Origin: Faecalicatena contorta
GTDB taxonomy: Bacteria; Bacillota; Clostridia; Lachnospirales; Lachnospiraceae
Direction of reading: 5' to 3'
Assembly: GCF_021531975.1 (NCBI RefSeq)
Contig: NZ_JAFBIY010000002.1
Location: 278,061 to 342,060, forward strand
Length of the DNA: 64,000 bases
Below are positions 46,205 through 55,141 of this stretch, piece by piece. Below the pieces are notes generated by a model. It saw only the letters and a program-made list of their open reading frames with translations. It had not been told where the DNA came from and did no database searches. Positions within the stretch are counted from its first letter, which is position 1. The number at the start of each line of letters is the position of its first letter. A program made the translations under genes and the position numbers.

Positions 46205-47342
46205 CGTAGTAATCCCGGCCCAATCGCAATATATATATAGAAAGCATTATTTTTGTCCTGTTTTCATTTGTCAAAATATCGTATCCCAATATTTCCCGTA
46301 TCTTATTCAGCTTGTAGGAAAGTGTATTTTTATGACAATACAGCACCTTCGACGTATTCAGGATGTTGCATTCATTGTCAAAATAAGCTTCCAGAATGTG
46401 CATATAGTCTGTACCATGTTCTGCATCATATTCCATGAGCGGTCCCAGTGTTTCCCTCACAAATTCCGGATACACCTCCGCCTCCCGCACATCTGCAAGA
46501 ATCTTATAAACACCAAGCTCACTGTAGTCCAGAAGATTCCGCGGAATGATCGTCTTCGTAAGCCGATATGCCGTATCCGCTTCTTTATAGGATTTATATA
46601 TATGGCGTGCATCCTTCACACTCGCTCCCACTCCGGCATATACATGTCTGTCCCGCTTACAGATCCACTGCAGTTCTGCCAGCACCCGGGACTTCTTATA
46701 CCCCATTGTCAGCATGACCATACATCCCTCATCCACATAGGAAATACTATTTTTCAGATTGTGCTGCAGATGCATCTGTATCTCTTTCAGATGTTCGTTG
46801 TCATCTCCATTGTCATATGTATGACAGCTCAGAATCAGGATAACGTACTCTATTTCTTCCAGAGACTCTTCCACTTCCAGATATACCCGGTAGTGTTCTT
46901 CATTCTGTGGATAGTAAATTGCATTCTTGAGTGCTGTAATAAGATTCGTTTCTTTTTGCTCATTTTTCAAGAGTATGACAGAAAATATCCGCATGATATC
47001 CAGATACGGCGTTGCCCAGGAGGCGGAAAAAAGCGGAAATTCTATCTGATTGCAATAATCCACAATGGCCTGAGGAAAGGTCACACCGTCCCTAAGAGCC
47101 AGGATCAGTCCACCGGCATGCACCTCATTCAGCTGTTCGATATAATCCAGAAGCCACTCTTCGGATGCATAGTTTAACCCCGAGTTAAACACAAGCTCAT
47201 GCCCGTGAAGAAGCGGAATAAAATCAATTCCTTCTACCATATGTACCCACACGATTCTTTTGCTGAAGCAGCTTACCGTGTGAAGCTTTATATCATATTG
47301 CGGTTGTATTTTTTCATATAAATCCTTCAATTCAACTGCCAT
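46194..47342 (-). CDS. PucR/CdaR family transcriptional regulator
   Basis: 382 residues. An N-terminal PucR-like sensing part, a GGDEF-like degenerate middle domain (CHTYDNGDDNEHLKEIQMHLQ) and a C-terminal HTH of the PucR_C type (LEAYFDNECNILNTSKVLYCHKNTLSYKLNKIREILG). Such regulators respond to small organic substrates. It lies upstream of yesN on the same strand and ends about 108 bases before it, so it may belong to the same regulatory unit. Start follows CAGGAGG. Confidence 0.85.
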   Translation of the reverse strand: MAVELKDLYEKIQPQYDIKLHTVSCFSKRIVWVHMVEGIDFIPLLHGHELVFNSGLNYASEEWLLDYIEQLNEVHAGGLILALRDGVTFPQAIVDYCNQIEFPLFSASWATPYLDIMRIFSVILLKNEQKETNLITALKNAIYYPQNEEHYRVYLEVEESLEEIEYVILILSCHTYDNGDDNEHLKEIQMHLQHNLKNSISYVDEGCMVMLTMGYKKSRVLAELQWICKRDRHVYAGVGASVKDARHIYKSYKEADTAYRLTKTIIPRNLLDYSELGVYKILADVREAEVYPEFVRETLGPLMEYDAEHGTDYMHILEAYFDNECNILNTSKVLYCHKNTLSYKLNKIREILGYDILTNENRTKIMLSIYILRLGRDYYEKV

Positions 47343-47518
47343 CGCGTTTCCTCCTGTAAAATATATTTACATTTTACCATATAATTGTGCGCGAGTCACA
47401 ATTATTCTCACAATTTCTGTAATCAAAAAACATTTTCAAACACATTTTAACATGATATATTGTATATGGAATACAAAAGTGTTCCAATCCAATCTCCAGA
47501 TTATTTTTAGAATATTGC

Positions 47519-47553
47519 AAGACCTTGAAGACCCGACTTCAAGGTCTTTTGCG
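47519..47553 (+). terminator. Orphan intrinsic terminator upstream of the acetyltransferase promoter
   Basis: AAGACCTTGAA (47519-47529) and TTCAAGGTCTT (47538-47548) form a perfect 11-bp stem with an 8-base loop, followed by TTTTGC. There is no gene upstream on this strand: the region 47343-47518 is divergent spacer. See the small-RNA finding. Confidence 0.75.
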
Positions 47554-47575
47554 TATATGGATTTCATGCTATAAT
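47547..47575 (+). promoter_or_regulatory. Promoter of the sugar acetyltransferase
   Basis: TTTTGC (47547-47552), 17 bases, TATAAT (47570-47575). The -35 overlaps the T tail of the preceding terminator. Confidence 0.6.
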
Positions 47576-47612
47576 AGTGCAAATGTGAAACAAGTAGAAA
47601 GGGGAAACTTTC

Positions 47613-48206
47613 ATGACATTAGAAGAACAGCGTAATTTCATATTAAGTGGTGCCATGTACAATGACCTGACTCCGGAACTGATCGCCGCACGGGAGAGAA
47701 CCGTATTACTCACCAACGAATACAATGAAAGCTTCGGCAAGCCGGCCGAAGAACGGGAAGCTATTCTGAAACGTTTACTAAAATCCATTGGAAAAGGTGT
47801 CTATTTCGAACCGACTTTCCGCTGCGAATTTGGATATAATATTACCATCGGCAATAACTTCTATGCCAATTTTGACTGCGTCATGCTGGACGGAGGCGGG
47901 ATTGAAATCGGAGACAACGTTCTCTTTGGCCCACATGTAGGCATCTACACATCCAACCATGCACTTGCCGCCGAAGAGCGTATTGCCGGAGCATGCTACG
48001 CCAAAAAAGTAAAAATCGGCAACAATGTCTGGATTGGTGCCGGTGTTCATATTAATCAGGGAGTTACGATCGGAGATAATACCGTTATTGGTTCCGGAAG
48101 TGTAGTCACCAGAGATATTCCGGCAAATGTGATTGCTGCCGGTGTTCCATGTAAAGTCATAAGAGAGATCACAGAAAAAGAAAAAACAGGCTGGAAGCCT
48201 GTTTAA
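47613..48206 (+). CDS. Sugar O-acetyltransferase (maltose/galactoside acetyltransferase family)
   Basis: 197 residues. N-terminal Mac domain (EEQRNFILSGAMYNDLTPELIAARERT), then a left-handed beta-helix of hexapeptide repeats (ITIGNNFYANFDCVMLDGGGIEIGDNVLFGPHVGIYTSNH; KIGNNVWIGAGVHINQGVTIGDNTVIGSGSVV). The active-site His is in YTSNH. It transfers acetyl from acetyl-CoA to a sugar hydroxyl, thought to detoxify non-metabolised sugars. Its terminator is formed by the last codons. Confidence 0.93.
   Translation: MTLEEQRNFILSGAMYNDLTPELIAARERTVLLTNEYNESFGKPAEEREAILKRLLKSIGKGVYFEPTFRCEFGYNITIGNNFYANFDCVMLDGGGIEIGDNVLFGPHVGIYTSNHALAAEERIAGACYAKKVKIGNNVWIGAGVHINQGVTIGDNTVIGSGSVVTRDIPANVIAAGVPCKVIREITEKEKTGWKPV
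48184..48204 (+). terminator. Terminator embedded in the acetyltransferase 3' end
   Basis: AAACAGGCT pairs perfectly with AGCCTGTTT around GGA; the 3' arm runs into the TAA stop. Confidence 0.65.
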
Positions 48207-48210
48207 TCAG

Positions 48211-48281
48211 AGGCGCCAACCAGATTTGAACTGGTGATAGAGGTGTTGCAGACCTTTGCCTTACCACTTGGCTATGGCGCC
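48211..48281 (-). tRNA. tRNA-Cys (GCA), second copy
   Basis: 71 bases, identical over its full length to the copy at 34324-34394. Anticodon GCA in loop CTGCAAC. It lies 14 bases downstream of tRNA-Glu on the same strand, so both come from one transcript. Confidence 0.97.
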
Positions 48282-48295
48282 GCGCTTTTGCGCAG

Positions 48296-48367
48296 TGACT
48301 CCGACGGGAATCGAACCCGTGTTACCGCCGTGAAAGGGCGATGTCTTAACCGCTTGACCACGGAGCC
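48296..48367 (-). tRNA. tRNA-Glu (TTC)
   Basis: 72 bases: acceptor GGCTCCG/CGGAGTC, D arm GGTCAAGCGGTTAAGAC, anticodon loop CTTTCAC (anticodon TTC), T arm ACGGGTTCGATTCCCGT. Discriminator A; CCA is not encoded. Confidence 0.97.
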
Positions 48368-48403
48368 TTATAATTTTACACGTTCCAAACGTGACCGAGA
48401 CTT

Positions 48404-48432
48404 ATATTACCATACTCTCGGATATTTTGCAA
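48404..48432 (-). promoter_or_regulatory. Promoter of the tRNA-Glu/tRNA-Cys unit
   Basis: On the minus strand TTGCAA (48432-48427), 17 bases, TAATAT (48409-48404). A CACGTT/AACGTG hairpin (48379-48393) lies in the short leader. Confidence 0.7.
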
Positions 48433-48480
48433 CGCTTTTTTTCACTTTCATCAATATAAATTTATAAAGGAGCTACAGCT

Positions 48481-50667
48481 ATGAAATCACTTGTACTTGC
48501 CGAAAAGCCTTCCGTTGCGAGAGACATCGCACGGGTGCTGGATTGCCACAAGAATCTGCCGGGTGCGATCGAAGGAAACCGATATGTTGTGACCTGGGCA
48601 CTGGGACATCTTGTCACTCTTGCCGACCCGGAGGAATATGATAAAAGCTACAAAGAATGGAACATGACTTCTCTGCCTATGCTGCCGGAGAAATGGAATC
48701 TCGTTGTCATCCGCCAGACAGCAAAGCAATATCAAAACGTAAAGTCACAGCTGTTCCGCAAAGATATTGAAGAAATTATTATTGCGACAGATGCCGGACG
48801 TGAAGGCGAGCTCGTTGCCCGTTGGATCCTGGACAAGTCCGGCTGCCACAAGCCCCTTAAGCGTCTCTGGATCTCTTCTGTTACCGACAGGGCGATCCGG
48901 GAGGGCTTCCAGCACTTAAAAGACGGCAGGCAGTACAATGCACTTTATCATGCTGCCAGAAGCCGTGCAAAGGCTGACTGGCTTGTCGGCATCAATGCCA
49001 CCCGCGCACTGACCTGTAAATACAATGCCCAGCTTTCCTGCGGCCGTGTCCAGACTCCGACTCTTTCCATTATTGCAAAGCGTGAAGAAGAGATTCGTTC
49101 CTTCCGCCCGGAAGATTACTATGGTCTGACCTGCAATGCCGGAGGAGTAAAATGGAGCTGGCAGCATACGAAAAGCGGAAGTTTCCGCACCTTCCACAAG
49201 GATACGATCACTGCCATACAGTCTCATCTGAAAGGTGCTACCCTTACCGTAGCGGAAGTAAATAAATCCTCACGCAAATCATATGCCCCGGGGCTTTATG
49301 ATCTGACGGAGCTTCAGAGGGATGCCAACCAGAGGTTTGGGTTTTCAGCAAAGGAAACTCTCAATATTATGCAGCGGCTGTATGAACATCACAAGCTTCT
49401 TACCTATCCGCGTACGGATTCACGCTATATCGGCACAGATATTGTTCCAACCATTAAGGAACGACTGCGTGCCTGCAATACCGGACCATATCGCAAGTTC
49501 ATTCCTGCGCTTCTGAAAGGTCCGATCCATACAAGTAAGGCATTTGTAGATGACAAGAAAGTCAGCGATCATCATGCGATTATTCCGACAGAAGAATACG
49601 CGCAACTGGAATATTTGAGCAATGACGAGCGAAAGATATATGATCTTGTTGTCCGGCGATTTATCAGTGTACTCATGCCTGCATTCGAATATGAGCAGAC
49701 AACCATGAGCGCCTCTGCTGCCGGAGAAACATTCATTGCCAAAGGGCAGATTGTCTTATCTCCCGGCTGGAAAGCCGTCTATGAAAATGATACTGCTTCG
49801 GAAGATAACGAAGATGACAGTATTACCGTATCCGGTCAGTCACTCCCACTTCTGAAACCGGGAGATGCATTTACAATTACACATACAGACATTACGAGCG
49901 GACGCACGAAGCCTCCTGCAAGATTTACCGAAGCAACACTTCTTAGTGCCATGGAAAACCCGGTAAAGTATATGGAATCAAAAGATGCAAGTGCGCGAAA
50001 GACTCTTGGCGAGACCGGCGGTCTGGGAACTGTTGCAACAAGAGCTGATATTATAGAAAAGCTCTTCCACTCCTTCTTCATCGAAAAGAACGGACAGGAA
50101 ATCCACATAACCTCCAAGGGAAAACAGCTGCTTTCCCTTGTCCCGGAAGATCTTAAGAAACCGGAGCTTACTGCTTCCTGGGAAATGAAGCTTTCCGCCA
50201 TTGCCAAAGGCTCACAGAAAGAGCAGGATTTTCTTCAGGAAATCGAAGACTACACCCGTCAGCTCATTGACGAGATTCGCACTGCCGACGGTTCTTTCCG
50301 CCACGACAACCTGACAAATACAAAGTGTCCCCGCTGCGGCAAGCGTATGCTGGCAGTAAACGGAAAGAACGCAAGGCTTCTCGTCTGTCAGGACAGAGAA
50401 TGTGGCTACCGGGAAACCATTGCCAGACTCAGTAACGCCCGTTGTCCAAACTGCCATAAGAAAATGGAAATCATTAAAAAAGGAAATGAAGAAACTTTTG
50501 TGTGTTCCTGTGGACATAAAGAGAAATTATCTGCTTTTAAAGAACGCCGTGCAAAAGAAGGTGCCGGAGTATCCAAAAAAGACGTACAGAAATATCTGAA
50601 AAAACAAAAAGAAGAGAGCGTAGGCACTTCTTTTGCCGATGCTCTCTCCGGAATCAAACTCGATTAA
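48481..50667 (+). CDS. topB: DNA topoisomerase III
   Basis: 728 residues. TOPRIM domain (LVLAEKPSVARDIARVL, IATDAGREGEL), the type IA core with active-site Tyr in LTYPRTDSRYI, the GLGTVATRADIIEKL region, and two C-terminal zinc ribbons (CPRCGKRMLAV...CQDRECGY; CPNCHKKMEI...CSCGH). It relaxes and decatenates DNA. Chromosomal-type TopB; the start follows AAGGAGC. Monocistronic, convergent with the next gene 18 bases away. Confidence 0.96.
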   Translation: MKSLVLAEKPSVARDIARVLDCHKNLPGAIEGNRYVVTWALGHLVTLADPEEYDKSYKEWNMTSLPMLPEKWNLVVIRQTAKQYQNVKSQLFRKDIEEIIIATDAGREGELVARWILDKSGCHKPLKRLWISSVTDRAIREGFQHLKDGRQYNALYHAARSRAKADWLVGINATRALTCKYNAQLSCGRVQTPTLSIIAKREEEIRSFRPEDYYGLTCNAGGVKWSWQHTKSGSFRTFHKDTITAIQSHLKGATLTVAEVNKSSRKSYAPGLYDLTELQRDANQRFGFSAKETLNIMQRLYEHHKLLTYPRTDSRYIGTDIVPTIKERLRACNTGPYRKFIPALLKGPIHTSKAFVDDKKVSDHHAIIPTEEYAQLEYLSNDERKIYDLVVRRFISVLMPAFEYEQTTMSASAAGETFIAKGQIVLSPGWKAVYENDTASEDNEDDSITVSGQSLPLLKPGDAFTITHTDITSGRTKPPARFTEATLLSAMENPVKYMESKDASARKTLGETGGLGTVATRADIIEKLFHSFFIEKNGQEIHITSKGKQLLSLVPEDLKKPELTASWEMKLSAIAKGSQKEQDFLQEIEDYTRQLIDEIRTADGSFRHDNLTNTKCPRCGKRMLAVNGKNARLLVCQDRECGYRETIARLSNARCPNCHKKMEIIKKGNEETFVCSCGHKEKLSAFKERRAKEGAGVSKKDVQKYLKKQKEESVGTSFADALSGIKLD

Positions 50668-50685
50668 AACCTGTTCCGATTCTGT

Positions 50686-51318
50686 TTATTTCCTGAGCCT
50701 TGTATAGTAGCTGTCTGCTGTATACAAGGCTGCCACAGGATTATGTCCAAGGACTCTGTCCTTTGTCACTCCACTTGTCACAAGCGCATTGGAATACTTG
50801 ATAAATAAACTGTCATGACCGACGCACAGCCCCATGATAATATTCAGATCTGTACCCGCGTCATTCAGAAGCTCTGCCTGCAGGATCGGATTACACATAT
50901 TTGTTCCAATCTCGCAGCATTTCTCTGGTATGCCGACCTCCACCTTCGGCACTGCTCCCACCTTACATGCCGCGCCAAACACTTCAAATCCATGCTCTCT
51001 AAGTATAGATGCAAGGATTCTGCTCTCTTTCAGAAGACCTACACAAGTGGCGATCCCAATTTTCTTTGCTCCAATTTTTTCTGCAAATGCCATGATTTCT
51101 TCCACTCTCGTGTACTTGCAGTAGTGCTCATATTCTACTTCAGCAGCAGCAACCATAACTTTATGATTCTCCTCTTCGGCATAATGAGCCATCGCAGTTT
51201 CCTTCACTTCTTCCTTCATGTGTGTTGTCAGGCAGAACTCCGGATACGTCTTATCCATTTTGTCGCAGTTCTTCACTGCACAGTCTATACATGACATCTT
51301 TTCGTGTTTCATCATCAT
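50686..51318 (-). CDS. DUF1847 family metal-binding protein
   Basis: About 210 residues; three ATGs are clustered at the start (51318, 51315, 51312), and the third is best spaced from AGAGAGG. N-terminal CIDCAVKNCDKMDKTYPEFC gives a cysteine cluster. Further conserved cysteines are in IATCVGLL, GAACKVG, CCEIGTNMCNP and GLCVGHD. Probably binds a metal or Fe-S cluster; function unknown. The DUF3810 stop overlaps its first ATG (TAATG). Confidence 0.85.
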   Translation of the reverse strand: MMMKHEKMSCIDCAVKNCDKMDKTYPEFCLTTHMKEEVKETAMAHYAEEENHKVMVAAAEVEYEHYCKYTRVEEIMAFAEKIGAKKIGIATCVGLLKESRILASILREHGFEVFGAACKVGAVPKVEVGIPEKCCEIGTNMCNPILQAELLNDAGTDLNIIMGLCVGHDSLFIKYSNALVTSGVTKDRVLGHNPVAALYTADSYYTRLRK

Positions 51319-52376
51319 TACCTCTCTTTTTCATAATAATAAGCCACAAGCAGATCCACCATTCGGTCATAGCTTTTTACTCCGTCTGCCTGCCCATTTG
51401 CTTTCAGATATGTATCATTGACTTTATTCGACACCTCTGCCAGGGCTCCGTCATACCTGTTCCAGAACTCCCGGTTTGCCATAAGATCTGTCTCCGCTTC
51501 CAAAGAAAGCTGCACCCGTACCTCTTCCCACGCTTCATAGTCTGCCTTATAAAGTACGTTCATACAATAGATCCAGCCAAGCATACTTCCACTATACTGA
51601 AACTCTGCATTATCCGACTCCATGCACGCAAGATATGCAATAAAATTCGCTTCCTGCTCCTGCATAAAGCCGCGGAGATGTGACAGCTCATGACACATGG
51701 TAAAGGGAATATTATAGTCAGTCATCGCTGTATTATAATTTGCCTCCACTGTAAATGGAGAATAGACTCCTGAAAGATTCTGCACGGATAATATGAACGG
51801 AAACAAAAGTCCCTTCGGCTGCGGATAATATCCCGCCATCTCCGCATAAGAACCGCCCAGAGCCTGCATCGCCTGTACTGCCTTTTCTCCGGAAGCATCC
51901 GGAAGCTCCATGACTCCGTTCGAATCACGCTTTACCTGACTGCTTTTTTCATTTATTTCCTCCGTAAGCCACTGACAGACCGCCTTAAGTTCATCTGCTG
52001 TATACTCTCTCACCTGTAATCCAGACGTCTCCGCAAAGGAAGCCCGGTGATAGTTTACTCCACAATTCAGCGTATACAGAAAGAATAATACTACGACAAA
52101 GGAAAGCAAATTGGAAAGCCATGTGAAGGCTTCTTTCTTCCCCTTCTTCTTACGGATGATTCCCACGACAAGACGGACACCTGTAAAAATCACAACTGCC
52201 GTCGTCATATATAAAAGAATCTCAACAACCGAAAATGGAAATATTCCTGTCAGCCGTCCGGTCGTTTTCACCCATACCGGATACACATTTGTACTGTACC
52301 AGTCTGCAAATCCCGGAAATATCCTGGAGACCAGCAACAGAATAATACTGAAAGAAAATAATATTTTTTTCATCAT
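51318..52376 (-). CDS. DUF3810 family membrane-anchored zinc metallopeptidase-like protein
   Basis: 352 residues. Three hydrophobic segments in the first 110 residues, then an extracytoplasmic domain with the HExxH motif MCHELSHLRGFMQEQEANF and a downstream Glu, as in gluzincin-type peptidases. Substrate unknown. First gene of a two-gene operon with DUF1847. Confidence 0.85.
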   Translation of the reverse strand: MMKKILFSFSIILLLVSRIFPGFADWYSTNVYPVWVKTTGRLTGIFPFSVVEILLYMTTAVVIFTGVRLVVGIIRKKKGKKEAFTWLSNLLSFVVVLFFLYTLNCGVNYHRASFAETSGLQVREYTADELKAVCQWLTEEINEKSSQVKRDSNGVMELPDASGEKAVQAMQALGGSYAEMAGYYPQPKGLLFPFILSVQNLSGVYSPFTVEANYNTAMTDYNIPFTMCHELSHLRGFMQEQEANFIAYLACMESDNAEFQYSGSMLGWIYCMNVLYKADYEAWEEVRVQLSLEAETDLMANREFWNRYDGALAEVSNKVNDTYLKANGQADGVKSYDRMVDLLVAYYYEKER

Positions 52377-52499
52377 CTGTAAATTCCTCTTCTACGGTCT
52401 TTATTATAGCATATGTATCGTAATATTGTTATGAATAAATTAAATCATATTACTTCTATTGAATCATATCAAATGGTATAATGATGATGTAATAATGAT

Positions 52500-52860
52500 G
52501 CGATGAGGTGTAAGTATGGATAATACATTAAACTATCTAAGAGAAATATTTAGAACCGATATAAAAACAAAGTATGACCAATATAATAGGAGAGCCCTTT
52601 AGAGCTACAAAACGATTTTTCAAAGATGATTGAATAGTTTTCACGCAATCAAAAGATTTCTTAACTGAGCGACATTCACTTGATTCTGATTCATGTTTCA
52701 GATGAAAAATATCTTATTCCGTTTAAAGCAAAAGCTTGGTGCGAGCTTATAGAACGAAAAAAACAAGGTAAAGAAAGACATGCAGACTTTTGCGGATGAT
52801 ATTTTAACAAGCGAATTTGTTCCAGATAATGTGGATGGTGCAAAGTACATAGCGTATTGA
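52500..52860 (+). pseudogene. Decayed coding remnants, possibly an AbiEii-type nucleotidyltransferase
   Basis: A promoter-like TATAAT precedes a short open frame at 52516 (MDNTLNYLREIFRTDIKTKY) that soon stops. From 52703 a frame reads DEKYLIPFKAKAWCELIERK, which resembles the C-terminal part of AbiEii/AbiGii toxin-type nucleotidyltransferases. A shifted frame then continues with DDILTSEFVPDNVDG. Several stops and frameshifts break it. The family match is by eye over a short stretch. Confidence 0.4.
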
Positions 52861-52895
52861 AAAAGATTTACTTATAAAAAAGGAGATATATGAAC

Positions 52896-52925
52896 ATGAT
52901 AAAAGTACTTTTTGTTTGCCACGGC
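52896..52925 (+). pseudogene. 5' fragment of the low-molecular-weight protein tyrosine phosphatase gene (left island end)
   Basis: ATG at 52896 after AAGGAG encodes MIKVLFVCHG and then diverges. The same start (MIKILFICHG) heads the phosphatase gene at 62419, 9.5 kb to the right. This is the pattern left when an element integrates into the 5' end of a gene and supplies a replacement start. Confidence 0.7.
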
Positions 52926-52985
52926 AAAGCGTCGCCAAAGTGGCAGAGAACCCGTATTTACAATGGTTTCAGCCATCTAAGCAGA

Positions 52986-53009
52986 TGAATTTCCCACACT
53001 TTTCCCACA
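52986..53009 (+). repeat. 24-bp direct repeat, left copy of island end
   Basis: Identical over 24 bases (TGAATTTCCC... at 52986) to 62267-62290 in the same orientation. It contains two TTCCCACA units, and another TTCCCAC unit follows at 53039. Repeated short blocks like this near both ends of an element fit integrase arm-type sites. Confidence 0.75.
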
Positions 53010-53474
53010 ATAATGAGCCTCTGGCACAGCACGAATGATTTCCCACTTACTTTGCGTAGGCGGGATTTTTTATGAGAAATTGAAGGCGGTCAAAAATGAC
53101 CGGGTTCAGATTATGTCATATCAAAGGTACGATCATAGATTTTCCATGCCGTGTCTGGAGAATTTTTTCCATTATATTAGGGAGGCTGTTCTCTGGAGAC
53201 TAAAAAGTAAGGATATATTTTAAATCGAAAAAAATTAATAAGTGAAATAGTTTTTGAGGTTATAACCGCAAAATATTATGAAGATACGATTTCAAAACAA
53301 ATGTTTGAAGCTGCTAAAGTAAAGCCTAGGGAAAACAAAAACACCGACTTTTTCCTTCTGAGTTGGAAAATCTTGGAATAAGCTGTTGATACAGGTTTCT
53401 AATGGATTCGGACATGAGATGTAGTGAAAGAGAAGTATTTAGGAGACAATCCGAAATTAAAGGCATGGATTGAG
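53010..53474. pseudogene. Degenerate island sequence between left end and XRE gene
   Basis: No intact gene. A frame from about 53242 reads SEIVFEVITAKYYEDTISKQ and stops near 53382, and another near 53420 reads KEKYLGDNPKLKAWIELF. Both look like fragments of lost genes that I cannot identify. Confidence 0.4.
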
Positions 53475-53765
53475 TTATTTATACTTTTGATAAGTTTGAA
53501 TGATTTCCTCAAAGAAATCAACAGGGTTTTCTTCTAAAGCAGTTGCAAGAACGATGAGTTTTTCAATACTAATCCAATTTTTCCCGAGCTCAAGATTAGC
53601 AAGGTGGCGAGGTGAAATCCATGGTTCTCCGCCAAAGAGTTCTTCACTTCTTCGATCTATAAAACTTTCGCGTGATTTATATGCATATCCTAAAGCCTTT
53701 CTTTTTTTGGTAATCAATTCCCCCATTTTTACTAGTCCGGGATCATATTTCTGTCGCTCTGCCAT
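53475..53765 (-). CDS. XRE-type helix-turn-helix regulator of the defence cassette
   Basis: 96 residues. An HTH region with ELITKKRKALGYAYKSRESFIDRRSEEL and ISPRHLANLELGKNWISIEKLIVLATAL, the Cro/CI-like fold with a longer-than-usual loop. Divergent from the AIPR gene. A 16-bp perfect palindrome lies 20 bases upstream of its start and touches the -35 of the opposite promoter, so it is most likely an autorepressor and repressor of the cassette. Start after AGAGGTG. Confidence 0.85.
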   Translation of the reverse strand: MAERQKYDPGLVKMGELITKKRKALGYAYKSRESFIDRRSEELFGGEPWISPRHLANLELGKNWISIEKLIVLATALEENPVDFFEEIIQTYQKYK

Positions 53766-53785
53766 TTTATCACCTCTTTATAAAT

Positions 53786-53801
53786 ATGCACCATGGTGCA
53801 T
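53786..53801. promoter_or_regulatory. Operator palindrome for the XRE regulator
   Basis: ATGCACCATGGTGCAT is a perfect 16-bp inverted repeat. It sits between the two divergent genes and shares one base with the -35 box of the cassette promoter. Confidence 0.7.
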
Positions 53802-53829
53802 TGATATATTTTACCATAAGGAATATACT
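53801..53829 (+). promoter_or_regulatory. Promoter of the AIPR-GHKL-nuclease cassette
   Basis: TTGATA (53801-53806), 17 bases, TATACT (53824-53829), 70 bases before the AIPR start. The adjacent operator predicts repression. Confidence 0.75.
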
Positions 53830-53900
53830 TAGATCAAGATCTGAAATTTAGTTCAAGGCAAAAGCTTTCGAGCAGAAAATTAAAATGGAGGTATCAGATT

Positions 53901-55097
53901 ATGAACACACAGTTGAAATTTAAAGTAAACGCATTGAGAACACTTGCTTCCCCTTATAAAAGGAGTGAAAAAGAAGAAGCAACATTTGAAACAATTTATT
54001 ACTTGTTGGTTAATATGAAGGATCTGCCAGAGAACGTTCCTTTAGATGTTAATCCTCGAGTACCTAAAATGGGAACAAATGTTGCGAAGAGACTTATCAA
54101 CGCTGTAGTTGAGCCAGAAACAGATTTTTATATTAATAATCGAGGTATTGTTATTTCTGCAAAATCATTAAGTTTTAATAGTGCAGATTCAGAGGTGACA
54201 ATTGATATTGGTAATCAGGATGATGAGAATGACAGATATAATTATGGCATTCTTGATGGTGGTCATACTTATACAGCAATAATGCAGAATAGAGATAGAA
54301 TTCCAGAAGATATTGAAAAATATGTTCGTATGGAAGTTATCACTAATGTTATTAATATTACAAGATTATCAGATGCGAGAAACACATCTGTTCAAGTTTC
54401 AGATATAGCATTGTTTAACCTCGAAGATAGTTTTGAGGATATTAGAAATGCTATTAAAAATGAATCTTATGCTGACAAGATTGCATATAAAGATAACGAA
54501 AATAAGCCGATTAATATATCAGAATTACTTCGTTTAATGTATGCATTTGATGTAGTTAAATATCCTGATGATAGCATGGCTCCAATTCAGAGTTATTCAG
54601 GTAAAGCGCAGGTGTTTAAAAGATACAAGGATGTATTTGATACTCCTTTTTATAAATCATTAACAAAACAGTTGCCGGTTCTTGTGAGTTTATATGATTT
54701 AATCGAAAGAGAGTTGTCTTTGAAATATAATGAGTACAAGAAAAAACTTGGAGTTGCTATTCCGAGATTTGGAAGCGTAAAAGGTGTTGAAAATATTGAG
54801 AAGGGAACAAAAACAAATTTCCTTCAGAAGAAAACCACATATTCTATATCTAGCGGTTATATTTATCCTATATTTGGTGCATTTCGTTCGTTGTTAAGAT
54901 TTGATGAAGAAACAGGTGAGGTTTCTTGGCTGTTTGATCCTTTGGAAATATGGGAAGAGGTTGGAACAAGTATTGCACAGAATACGTTTGAAAGCAGTAA
55001 CAATCCTCAGCTTGCAGGAAAAGATAAGCAGCTATGGTTGTCAAATTACAGAATTGTTGAAACTCAGAGTTTGAGAAAACTCCTTAACAAACGATAA
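53901..55097 (+). CDS. AIPR-like protein (abortive infection phage resistance family)
   Basis: 398 residues. The AIPR signature is visible as FYINNRGIVISAKSL (NNRG at 79-82) and, after about 35 residues, YGILDGGHTYTAI (DGGHT at 119-123), the counterparts of the family's NNGI and NGGQT motifs. Helical C-terminal half. AIPR proteins occur in abortive-infection and restriction-like loci; their biochemistry is poorly defined. First gene of a plus-strand operon with a GHKL ATPase and a putative nuclease. AT-rich compared with the chromosome on either side. Confidence 0.8.
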   Translation: MNTQLKFKVNALRTLASPYKRSEKEEATFETIYYLLVNMKDLPENVPLDVNPRVPKMGTNVAKRLINAVVEPETDFYINNRGIVISAKSLSFNSADSEVTIDIGNQDDENDRYNYGILDGGHTYTAIMQNRDRIPEDIEKYVRMEVITNVINITRLSDARNTSVQVSDIALFNLEDSFEDIRNAIKNESYADKIAYKDNENKPINISELLRLMYAFDVVKYPDDSMAPIQSYSGKAQVFKRYKDVFDTPFYKSLTKQLPVLVSLYDLIERELSLKYNEYKKKLGVAIPRFGSVKGVENIEKGTKTNFLQKKTTYSISSGYIYPIFGAFRSLLRFDEETGEVSWLFDPLEIWEEVGTSIAQNTFESSNNPQLAGKDKQLWLSNYRIVETQSLRKLLNKR

Positions 55098-55141
55098 TAG
55101 ACTGTTGGAGGATCGATTGTATGAGAATAATAAAATTACTA

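Noticed and set aside
47343..47518. Catabolite-repression (cre) or other known operators in the divergent spacer
   Set aside because: No convincing match to a known operator; only AT-rich promoter-like sequence.
53035..53223. 62-codon plus-strand frame near the left island end
   Set aside because: No ribosome site, no recognisable protein features and surrounded by decayed sequence.
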